Positions 1 to 5,743 of a DNA stretch of 10,766 nucleotides are shown piece after piece. Under the pieces are notes generated by a model. The model saw only the letters and a program-made list of their open reading frames with translations, did not search any database and was not told where the DNA came from. Position 1 is the stretch's first letter. Every line of letters starts with the position of its first letter. Origin of the DNA: Thermococci archaeon (lineage in GTDB: Archaea; Hadarchaeota; B88-G9); the NCBI GenBank assembly GCA_003660555.1, contig QMUK01000037.1, forward strand, positions 1 to 10,766, written 5' to 3'. The position numbers and the translations under genes are program-made.

Positions 1-480
1 ATGAAGAACTGCGACGAGTACATAACCAGCGAAATGAAGAAACTTGGATACGAGAAACAACTCCCTGGGGAAATACTCTGCGAGGAGGAATTCGAGATAT
101 TCCCGTTCGGAAAAACAGAGGAAGAAGTGAGATTAGCAGAGGCATTCGACGAATTCCTAAGGAAAAGCGAATTAGGTTTCATTCATTTGTGGATAATTCC
201 AGGAGAGGAGAAGGAGGTGATTGAGAATTTCGAATTCAAAAAATTCGTCAAGGAATGTCTTTCCAAGGAGCCCATAGATGAAATTGAAGTAGGGAAGAGC
301 AAAGCAAAGGTCTATCGTTGCGTTCCACACATAGAAGTGCACAGGGAAGCTGGAAGAGAGGCATACTTCACCCTCTTCGAATTTGGAGAGGAACCTAAAA
401 CGTTGATGTGTTTCTCAACAGATCTAAGAGAGATTGAGGAAATCATAAGTGAGATATCAAGGTGTAAGAAATGGAATTGA
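1..480 (+). CDS. acidic hypothetical protein, possible RiPP-cluster member
   Basis: I do not recognise this 159-residue protein. It is strongly acidic, predicted mixed alpha/beta, and has no signal peptide or membrane segment. It holds six scattered cysteines (near the N terminus in MKNC, then ILCE, KECL, YRCV, LMCF and SRCK) and a segment VPHIEVHREAG with two histidines. The ATG lies at the first base of the window, so the true start could be further upstream and no ribosome binding site can be checked. It ends 31 bases before the ATG at 512 of the cysteine-rich gene, or overlaps it if that gene starts at GTG 449, which suggests one transcript with the precursor and the radical SAM enzyme. 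A role in the same pathway is inference from position only. Confidence 0.7.
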   Translation: MKNCDEYITSEMKKLGYEKQLPGEILCEEEFEIFPFGKTEEEVRLAEAFDEFLRKSELGFIHLWIIPGEEKEVIENFEFKKFVKECLSKEPIDEIEVGKSKAKVYRCVPHIEVHREAGREAYFTLFEFGEEPKTLMCFSTDLREIEEIISEISRCKKWN

Positions 481-511
481 GGAGAAAGCTAGCCTGAATC
501 GTAGAATACTT

Positions 512-733
512 ATGGAAAGTCTACTTAGGGAGGAGGAGGGCTTCTTTCTGGGTGTCTTCAATCTAAGAAATGAGGGGTACACGCAAGACGAAGCGATGTG
601 CGGATATGACACTTGCATAGGGGATGTGTGCTTAATAACAGATTATTGTGAGTTAGGAGACACTTGCGTCGGAGAAACATGCGAAGAAAGCATATTTGTC
701 CCACAGAGACTTGCGCTAGTGAGAATTGCTTAG
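512..733 (+). CDS. Cys-rich repeat RiPP-like precursor, 5' part (leader plus first six Cys)
   Basis: This frame carries the N terminus of the cysteine-rich protein. From ATG 512 there is a Cys-free stretch of about 29 residues (MESLLREEEGFFLGVF at its start) that resembles a RiPP leader, then six cysteines spaced Cys-x4/x5-Cys with an acidic residue two places before each of the last five (GYDTC, IGDVC, LITDYC, ELGDTC, VGETC). After the Cys at 680 the pattern collapses and the frame stops at 731. The same pattern resumes in the next frame at the Cys at 697, so the two frames are one gene broken by a frameshift. An in-frame GTG at 449 would add 21 residues and overlap the upstream gene. ATG 512 is preferred for its codon, but no strong ribosome site sits directly before it. 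Function is inferred from pattern and neighbours. Confidence 0.6.
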   Translation: MESLLREEEGFFLGVFNLRNEGYTQDEAMCGYDTCIGDVCLITDYCELGDTCVGETCEESIFVPQRLALVRIA

Positions 734-1383
734 AACACTACTGCCACAATCACACCTGCTCCGGATACTCCACGAATCTATCCTGCCCCCTAGCGCATTG
801 TCTCGTCTCATACGGATTAGTATTGTGCGTTTATCACACCTGCCCCGAAACACACTCTTGTAGAGACCATAGCTGTAATTCTTATGATTGCTCAATAAGA
901 CACTCATGTGAGGGAACAGACACCTGTCTCGAGGAAGTGTGTGGCCAGAGCGATTCCTGCACAACTGATGTTTGTTCAAATGAAGTGTGTAGAGCTCAAG
1001 ATGCGTGCGAGGAAGAATCCTGTGGAACAGACACTTGTCGTTCATCACACGTGTGTGCAAATGACGTTTGCGAAGAATCCAACTCCTGTGTCTTCAAGGA
1101 AGATTGCAGTAGTCACGATTGTTCTTCAGACACATGTTCTTCAGACACATGTAGCTCAGAAGACTGCTCTTCAGAGGAATGTTCCTCAGATAAATGCGAC
1201 ATAGAGAATTGCTCATCCCACGATTGCAAAGAGGACCATGATTGCACCTCCCATGAGTGTAACTCACACACTAGTCCAGGAAATCCAAATGAGAGCAAGT
1301 ACTCCAATGGGATATACCTGCCATTGAACCCCTTAAGGAGAATAGAGGACCTAAGAAAAGTATTCGGGAAGTGGTGGTCCTGA
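664..1383 (+). CDS. Cys-rich repeat RiPP-like precursor, 3' part (35 Cys)
   Basis: This is the main body of the cysteine-rich protein. From the Cys at 697 it holds 35 cysteines separated by 4 or 5 residues, with only two longer gaps of 8. The residue two before each Cys is nearly always Asp, Glu or His (TETC, LEHYC, GTDTC, SSHDC). The end of the repeat becomes almost uniform (CSSDT, CSSED, CSSEE). A Cys-free tail of about 39 residues follows, rich in Pro and Asn and then basic and aromatic, ending in GKWWS. The TTG at 664 and ATG at 679 give Arg-rich peptides that do not fit the pattern, so translation probably begins at 512 in the other frame. The stop at 1381 lies inside the radical SAM gene, indicating translational coupling. 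Likely role: substrate peptide modified at its Cys or [D/E/H] residues. A metal-binding metallothionein-like protein is the main alternative. Confidence 0.75.
   Translation: MRRRNMRRKHICPTETCASENCLEHYCHNHTCSGYSTNLSCPLAHCLVSYGLVLCVYHTCPETHSCRDHSCNSYDCSIRHSCEGTDTCLEEVCGQSDSCTTDVCSNEVCRAQDACEEESCGTDTCRSSHVCANDVCEESNSCVFKEDCSSHDCSSDTCSSDTCSSEDCSSEECSSDKCDIENCSSHDCKEDHDCTSHECNSHTSPGNPNESKYSNGIYLPLNPLRRIEDLRKVFGKWWS
680..699 (+). other. frameshift junction in the Cys-rich gene
   Basis: The Cys-x4/5-Cys pattern runs in one frame up to the TGC at 680 and continues in the -1 frame from the TGT at 697. One extra T in the TTT at 695-697 would give Ser-Ile-Phe-Cys-Pro and a regular five-residue spacer. 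No canonical X-XXY-YYZ slippery heptamer is seen. An indel in the read or assembly, or a true mutation, is therefore more likely than programmed shifting. Confidence 0.7.
1105..1224 (+). repeat. 15-base tandem repeat coding for C-S-S-x-x units
   Basis: Eight consecutive 15-base units begin at 1105, 1120, 1135, 1150, 1165, 1180, 1195 and 1210. Each starts with a Cys codon (TGT/TGC) and mostly encodes Cys-Ser-Ser-[D/E/H]-x. Units 1120-1134 and 1135-1149 are identical (tgttcttcagacaca) and the others diverge at several positions. This indicates recent growth of the repeat by unit duplication, in phase with the codons. Confidence 0.85.
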
Positions 1384-3212
1384 ATCTCCTAGAGTGCTAC
1401 TTCGCGGTCAATCCGATTGCCAAGTATGCTAGAACACTTAACGGAGGATCAATCTGGATTCAGCACCCAGAATATCTGAACTTCTTCTTGCAAGACATCT
1501 TGGAAAGGAGTAACGGAAGGAAAAGGCTAAAAGATCTGATCTCAGAGACTCTGGAGTGGTACAGGGAATGGGGCCTCTGCTTAGGAGAGGAAGAGGCCTT
1601 CGAGAGAATAAGAAGGAAAATAGAAATATTGCACAGAAAGGCCCTATTCGTTGCATTGGAAAAACCTACCAAAGAGGAAATAAGATTAAAAGTCCCAGAA
1701 ATAAACATAGAAATATCTGAGGACAGAATCTCTGCGTACTGCCAAGGAGAGAAGTTCGCCTCTTTGCCATTTGAGGAGAGAAGCAGGGAAGTTCTTCTCA
1801 GACCAATAGAAATCAGGAAACCCTACATGCTCCTTCCCCACCCGGGGATAGGATACAAGATGTTTCACCTTCTGTCCTTTTATTTCTCCTCTCAGGGGAA
1901 GGACTTGGTAGTGCCTGAGCCCTCGAAGAAGAAAATGAGAAAAATATATGCTGAATACGGAGACTATTGGAAGATCTTGCCAAAGGAAGACAGGGAGCTA
2001 ATAAAATCGGAGGAATCTCTGGGATTGAGAACACTAAGGGGCTACCTACCTGAGGCAATTCACTGGTATCCCACTTACAAGTGCAACTTCAGGTGTATAC
2101 ACTGCTCCAGAGAAGCTTCTCCGGATAGAACTGAGGAGGAACTGTCTCCAAATGAGAAGTATCAGCTCATTGAACATTTCTTGGAGAAGACCAATTTGAT
2201 GCACGTGAGCATAGTAGGAGAACCTTTTATTCTACCTGAGATCCTTGGAATAATGGAATTCTTGGCAGAGAACAGAGTTTACTTCCTAGTAGCAACCAAT
2301 GGATGGTTCGTAAACAAGAAAGTGGCAGATAAACTGGCTGAGTTCGGTCCCTATTTGAATCACGTGGAGATATCCATAGACGGAGCCTCCCCAGAGACCC
2401 ACGACTACTTCAGGGGAAGGAAAGGGGCATTCAAAAGGGCAATTAGGGCCATTAGGCTCTTGAGAGAAAGAGGAATACTGGTTTTACCCCAAGCATGCAT
2501 ACATTCTCTGAACAAGGAGGAAATCCCGAGAATATGGGACGTAGTCGTCAAGGAAGGAGGAGCAGACCACTTCAGGGTGATTCCCCTAATGGATCACGGT
2601 AGAGGAAAGAATCCAATTCTAAAGATAACCGGAGAGGAGGTAAGAGATGTATATCTCAAACTGAAGGAGAAGTACTACGAATACGAAGGAAGAGTATACA
2701 TAAGCAGACCATGGGAGCAAATATACGAAGAGGAAAGGGAAATGGAGCTTAGGAGAAGAGGAACTTTAATCTTGAGAAGGCCTAGACTATTGGGATCGCA
2801 CTGCTTCGCCATGTGCAAGGGTTTCTTGACCGAGGTAACGATAGAGCCAGATGGAAGCTACTGGCCTTGTTCCTACTTGGTGGGAGTTGAGGAATTCAAG
2901 GCAGGGAAGTTCCCAGATGACATAGTGGAGGTTTGGCTCAAGTCTGAGGCTATAAAGAGGTTCTCCTTGGCTAGGTTATCAATACCAAAGGAGTGTTACC
3001 CTTGCTCTAAAGCGACGCTCTGCAGGGGAAAGTGTGTCGCAGAAGCCTATCTCGAATACTTCGACTACTTCAGAGCAAGTCCAAAGTGTTCCTTGGCAAA
3101 TAAACAGCATGGAGAACACGGAGAAGAACGTAGAAGAGAAAATACTGAGTTTACCTATAGATCCAACCGGGAGCTAGGTAACTGCACTTGGATCTTGGAT
3201 ATCTTCGTCTAG
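1371..3212 (+). CDS. radical SAM/SPASM peptide maturase with N-terminal PqqD-like domain
   Basis: A 613-residue enzyme expected to bind three [4Fe-4S] clusters and use S-adenosylmethionine radical chemistry on a peptide. Residues about 20-95 look like a PqqD-type RiPP recognition element (a KRLKDLISE helix, then FERIRRKIEILHRKALF). Residues about 100-235 are of unknown type. The radical SAM core has Cys238-x3-Cys242-x2-Cys245 and a Gly283-Glu284-Pro285 SAM-binding motif. The C-terminal SPASM domain fits the family pattern exactly: Cys482-x12-Gly-x4-Cys500, then Cys542-x2-Cys545-x5-Cys551-x3-Cys555, and Cys573. A basic tail of about 40 residues follows. The GTG start at 1371 (GTG 1374 is an alternative) overlaps the Cys-rich gene by 13 bases, so that protein is the probable substrate. 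Thioether or other Cys crosslinking is inferred from characterised SPASM peptide maturases. Confidence 0.9.
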   Translation: MVVLNLLECYFAVNPIAKYARTLNGGSIWIQHPEYLNFFLQDILERSNGRKRLKDLISETLEWYREWGLCLGEEEAFERIRRKIEILHRKALFVALEKPTKEEIRLKVPEINIEISEDRISAYCQGEKFASLPFEERSREVLLRPIEIRKPYMLLPHPGIGYKMFHLLSFYFSSQGKDLVVPEPSKKKMRKIYAEYGDYWKILPKEDRELIKSEESLGLRTLRGYLPEAIHWYPTYKCNFRCIHCSREASPDRTEEELSPNEKYQLIEHFLEKTNLMHVSIVGEPFILPEILGIMEFLAENRVYFLVATNGWFVNKKVADKLAEFGPYLNHVEISIDGASPETHDYFRGRKGAFKRAIRAIRLLRERGILVLPQACIHSLNKEEIPRIWDVVVKEGGADHFRVIPLMDHGRGKNPILKITGEEVRDVYLKLKEKYYEYEGRVYISRPWEQIYEEEREMELRRRGTLILRRPRLLGSHCFAMCKGFLTEVTIEPDGSYWPCSYLVGVEEFKAGKFPDDIVEVWLKSEAIKRFSLARLSIPKECYPCSKATLCRGKCVAEAYLEYFDYFRASPKCSLANKQHGEHGEERRRENTEFTYRSNRELGNCTWILDIFV

Positions 3213-3291
3213 AGTTCCGAAGGACTCCTCCATAGCGGAAGGGAAAGGCTTTTCCGTAGTGGGGGCAATAGAGACTAGGGGAGGAAGATAA
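3109..3291 (+). pseudogene. possible small reading frame interrupted by TAG
   Basis: An ATG at 3109, inside the 3' end of the radical SAM gene but in another frame, opens 22 codons ending at TAG 3175-3177. The same frame then stays open for 37 more codons to TAA 3289. The downstream peptide (SIAEGKGFSVVGAIETRGGR at its end) looks protein-like and uses AGG/AGA arginine as the neighbours do. It could be a small decayed gene, a TAG read-through gene, or chance. No family is recognised. Confidence 0.2.
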
Positions 3292-3293
3292 TA
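3278..3293 (+). promoter_or_regulatory. strong ribosome binding site facing an ATA codon
   Basis: GGGGAGG at 3278-3284 is a strong archaeal Shine-Dalgarno match. In the frame of the coiled-coil gene it is followed by ATA at 3288 and 3291 rather than ATG, GTG or TTG. The first standard start is GTG 3318, which has no good ribosome site. Use of ATA 3291, six bases after the site, would add nine sensible residues beginning I-D-K-S-E-I-K-K. Confidence 0.4.
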
Positions 3294-3317
3294 GACAAGT
3301 CCGAGATAAAGAAGATC

Positions 3318-3683
3318 GTGAAGGAAGTACTAGAGGAAGACCCAGGAATAATTCATTCAATTTTAGCCAAAATTGTCCCTTGGGAGAAGCTGTCAACTAA
3401 GGATGACCTGAGACAAACGATAGATATTAGTGAGAAGAGATTCGAGGAGATGCTCCACTACTCAGAGAAGAGATTCGAGTCCGTTGAGAAACACCTCAAC
3501 TCAATAGAGAAGAGATTCGAGGAGATGCTCCACTACTCAGAGAAGAGATTCGAGTCCGTTGAGAAAAGGCTAGACGAGGTGAACTCTAGGATAGCACTCT
3601 TGGAGAAGGCTGTAATAGGCTTTAACCTCACCATTTTGGGAGCACTAATCTCCATTTTGATGAAGTTACTCTTCTTCTCTTAG
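3318..3683 (+). CDS. coiled-coil protein with C-terminal membrane anchor
   Basis: A 121-residue protein of unknown function. Residues about 1-30 form a short head (KEVLEEDPGIIHSILAK, then VPWEKLSTKDDL). Residues about 35-98 are a heptad-like coiled coil built from repeated SEKRFEE/SEKRFES units. The last 22 residues (FNLTILGALISILMKLLFFS) form one hydrophobic segment, so it is probably anchored in the membrane by its C terminus with the coil in the cytoplasm. GTG 3318 is the first standard start codon in frame, but the strong ribosome site at 3278-3284 suggests initiation about nine codons earlier at a non-standard ATA. The coil contains an exact internal duplication. It lies about 105 bases after the radical SAM gene on the same strand and faces aIF5A 37 bases downstream. 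No tie to the peptide system is shown. Confidence 0.75.
   Translation: MKEVLEEDPGIIHSILAKIVPWEKLSTKDDLRQTIDISEKRFEEMLHYSEKRFESVEKHLNSIEKRFEEMLHYSEKRFESVEKRLDEVNSRIALLEKAVIGFNLTILGALISILMKLLFFS
3432..3566 (+). repeat. exact 60-base direct repeat, period 75
   Basis: Bases 3432-3491 and 3507-3566 are identical over 60 bases, offset by 75 bases (25 codons, in frame). Each copy also contains two copies of gagaagagattcgag, so that 15-mer occurs four times. The identity at silent positions points to a recent in-frame duplication lengthening the coiled coil. Confidence 0.9.
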
Positions 3684-3720
3684 CCTTAGGCAGAGACATC
3701 AAATAACTGAGCAATTGGAA

Positions 3721-4116
3721 TCACTCTCTCCTGACCCTCTCTATCCTCCTCTTCCCGAGACTCTCTATGTAATCCACCGAAGCCCCAGGCTCCATTTCCC
3801 CCTTGAGTTCCTCTGGTATTGGAAGCTCGAAAGTCTCGTAGCTCTCCAAATCCATCAGTTGGACCATTTCTCCCATTACAGATATCACTTGGGCAGTCTT
3901 CCTCTCTATTATTGGAACCTCTATTTTGGCATCCACAGGTTTTATTATCACCCTCTTCTGTCCATCGAAAATTCCAATGGCTTCTATTCTGGCCTTGGCT
4001 GAGCCGTGCTTCCCTGGAGAGGAAGTCCTCATGCTAACTATTTTACAGGGTTCTCCGTCTATGACTACGGGTTTCCCCTCTTTGAGGGATCCAACGTCAA
4101 CTATTTTCTTGGTCAT
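3721..4116 (-). CDS. translation factor aIF5A
   Basis: Archaeal IF5A, the homologue of eIF5A and bacterial EF-P, which helps the ribosome through difficult peptide bonds. The 131-residue length matches the family. The N-terminal SH3-like barrel carries the modification loop [10 protein letters not shown], with Lys36 as the residue converted to hypusine or deoxyhypusine. The C-terminal OB-fold runs from about residue 70 ([20 protein letters not shown]). ATG 4116 is preceded by GGTGAT at suitable spacing. It is divergent from the phosphatase gene with only 24 bases between them. Its promoter therefore probably lies inside that gene, where a TATA-like element is seen at 4190-4198. It ends 37 bases from the convergent coiled-coil gene. 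Confidence 0.97.
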   Translation of the reverse strand: MTKKIVDVGSLKEGKPVVIDGEPCKIVSMRTSSPGKHGSAKARIEAIGIFDGQKRVIIKPVDAKIEVPIIERKTAQVISVMGEMVQLMDLESYETFELPIPEELKGEMEPGASVDYIESLGKRRIERVRRE

Positions 4117-4140
4117 TTCGAATCACCACGGGGGAAGACC

Positions 4141-4917
4141 TTGTTGCTCGAGGACTTGAGAAAGGTCGCGGGGATTGTGGCGAGGGAAATTTATAAAAGT
4201 TTAGGTAGAGGGACTTGGAAAGAGCTCTCCATCGGAGAGGGAGGGGACTTGACCACAGAGATGGATCTAATGGCCGAGGAACTAGTGATCCACGGGTTAG
4301 AGGAACTGGGCCATTCCTTCGTCCTCGTTTCCGAGGAATCTGGAGAAAGAGTATTTGGAAGAAATCCAGAGTTTACAGTCTTCTTAGATCCAATAGATGG
4401 TACTTCAAATGCCATTAGAGGTATACCTATTTCATCGACCTCTATATCTGTCTCAAGAAGGGGAAGGAGACTTAAGGACGTGGAAATCGGGGTGATAAGA
4501 GACATATTTAGTAAGGAGGAGTTCTACTCAGTTAAGGGAAAGGGAGCGTACTTCAACGAATCTAGAGTACTAGTCGAAGAGAGAGGAATAGAAATAGCTA
4601 GCATATATCCCTACGGAATAGACGAAGAGGACCTTTCGACAATAAGGAGAATTAAGAAGGTTAGACTCTTGGGATCCATCTCACTAGAGACTTGCTATGT
4701 TGCACTAGGCAGATTAGATGCGGTTCTAATACCGAAGGAGAAGATGAGAACAATAGATCTCTCAGCGTCCTATCTATTCTCTGTGGAATCAGGGTCCTTT
4801 GTTTCCAACTTCCATCTAGAGGAAATAGGGAATCTGAAGATTTCACCGAAGATTAGAACGTCATTGATAGTTTCTTCGTCTGAAACATCTGCTAGGAGGA
4901 TACTAAGCAATGGATAA
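4141..4917 (+). CDS. inositol monophosphatase/FBPase-family phosphatase, possible NADP phosphatase
   Basis: A metal-dependent sugar or nucleotide phosphatase of the IMPase/archaeal FBPase fold, 258 residues from TTG 4141, close to the archaeal family size. Visible family motifs are GGDLT (Asp36), SEESGE (Glu65-Glu66), DPIDGTSN (Asp83, Asp86) and TIDLSA (Asp206), so all metal ligands are present. The open frame extends upstream into antisense aIF5A, but that part does not look like protein. TTG 4141 follows GGGGGAAG and begins the expected N-terminal helix. The stop overlaps the NAD kinase start by 8 bases. Since Methanocaldococcus MJ0917 fuses this fold to NAD kinase and acts as NADP phosphatase, this gene may dephosphorylate NADP. 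Fructose 1,6-bisphosphate or inositol phosphate are alternative substrates. Confidence 0.92.
   Translation: MLLEDLRKVAGIVAREIYKSLGRGTWKELSIGEGGDLTTEMDLMAEELVIHGLEELGHSFVLVSEESGERVFGRNPEFTVFLDPIDGTSNAIRGIPISSTSISVSRRGRRLKDVEIGVIRDIFSKEEFYSVKGKGAYFNESRVLVEERGIEIASIYPYGIDEEDLSTIRRIKKVRLLGSISLETCYVALGRLDAVLIPKEKMRTIDLSASYLFSVESGSFVSNFHLEEIGNLKISPKIRTSLIVSSSETSARRILSNG
4190..4198 (-). promoter_or_regulatory. TATA-like element, candidate aIF5A promoter
   Basis: The sequence tttataaaa (TTTTATAAA on the minus strand) is a good archaeal box A match, 74-82 bases upstream of the aIF5A ATG and inside the phosphatase coding region. Transcription from it would leave an aIF5A leader of about 50 bases. It also reads as a TATA box on the plus strand, but transcription would then begin downstream of the phosphatase start. 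Confidence 0.35.
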
Positions 4918-5743
4918 AAGGGGAAAAAAGAGAATAGGTTTGTTTTCCATGAGAGACGAGAGAGTCTTGAATTACTGCTCATCCCTGATTGAGGACTTGA
5001 GTGAAATTGGAGTGGAAGTCGTTCTAGAGGAGAGAACAGCTGAGGCAATAGGCATGGAAGGGAAACCAATGAGTGAAATGGAAGTAGATCTCCTTCTTGT
5101 CTTAGGAGGAGACGGAACCATACTGAGAGCCCACAGAGAACTGGACGGAAGAGAAATACCAGTACTGGGAGTGAACTTCGGGAAGATGGGATTCCTAGCC
5201 GAGGTTGGCCCAGAGGAACTCATGGACTCATTGGAGAAATTCCTCTCCGGAGACACTTGGGTAGACAGGAGAAGCAAGGTCAAAACACAAGTAGAAGGTA
5301 AGAGATTCCCAGACGCTCTGAACGAGGTAGTCCTCATAACAGAGAAGCCAGCAAAGATAATGAAGTTTTCTTTGGAGATAGGAGGAGAGTACTTCTGCGA
5401 ATTCTATGGGGACGGAATAATAGTTTCCAGCCCGACAGGATCCACTGCATATTCTCTATCGGCAGGAGGTCCCCTAGTAGATCCCAGATCCAGAGGACTT
5501 GTTATAACACCGATAAGCCCATTTAAGCCAATATTGAGGCCTATGTTTGTCCCAGAAGAAATAGAAGTAGTAATTAGACCCAAATTAAAGAGAAAGAGAG
5601 CTCTTTTAGTGATAGACGGAATAGAAGAGGGAAAAATAGAGGAGGGAGAGGAGTCCAGAGTATCTGTGTCAGAGAAACAGGCTTACTTCCTGAGGACCGG
5701 GAGAAGCTTTTACAGGAAAGTCAGGGAGATGTTATTGAAATGA
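4910..5743 (+). CDS. nadK: NAD kinase
   Basis: Phosphorylates NAD to NADP using ATP or polyphosphate; cytosolic. The 277-residue length is normal. It shows the diagnostic GGDGT at residues 66-70 with catalytic Asp68, then VLGVNFGKMGFLAEV, the NEVVL segment, YGDGIIVSSPTGSTAYS and SAGGPLVDP of the NAD-binding beta domain. ATG 4910 overlaps the phosphatase stop by 8 bases, and its own stop overlaps the nob1 start as ATGA. Paired with the phosphatase it would set the NAD/NADP ratio in opposite directions. In Methanocaldococcus jannaschii the two activities sit in one polypeptide (MJ0917); here they are separate, coupled genes. Confidence 0.96.
   Translation: MDKRGKKRIGLFSMRDERVLNYCSSLIEDLSEIGVEVVLEERTAEAIGMEGKPMSEMEVDLLLVLGGDGTILRAHRELDGREIPVLGVNFGKMGFLAEVGPEELMDSLEKFLSGDTWVDRRSKVKTQVEGKRFPDALNEVVLITEKPAKIMKFSLEIGGEYFCEFYGDGIIVSSPTGSTAYSLSAGGPLVDPRSRGLVITPISPFKPILRPMFVPEEIEVVIRPKLKRKRALLVIDGIEEGKIEEGEESRVSVSEKQAYFLRTGRSFYRKVREMLLK

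Noticed and set aside
680-699. Programmed -1 frameshift in the Cys-rich gene
   Set aside because: No slippery heptamer of the X-XXY-YYZ type in the right phase. A missing T in the TTT run explains it more simply, though it is not excluded.
908-1204. Alternative plus-strand frame inside the Cys-rich gene
   Set aside because: Shadow frame kept open by the repeat composition; it has no protein-like features or neighbour support.
1105-1224. CRISPR-like array
   Set aside because: Repeats are 15 bases, adjoining without spacers, in phase with codons and encode a peptide repeat.
1113-1307. Minus-strand open frame with repeated S-E-E-H/Q units opposite the Cys repeat
   Set aside because: It is the antisense image of the 15-base repeat. 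The sense strand has a clear Cys pattern and coupling to the next gene.
3684-3720. Terminator or small RNA between the convergent coiled-coil and aIF5A genes
   Set aside because: The 37-base gap shows only pyrimidine-rich sequence at the end of the upstream gene, and I see no clear hairpin.
4006-4140. Upstream extension of the phosphatase frame to ATG/TTG at 4006
   Set aside because: This stretch is antisense to the aIF5A N terminus including its hypusine loop, and it does not resemble the phosphatase family. TTG 4141 gives the normal length.
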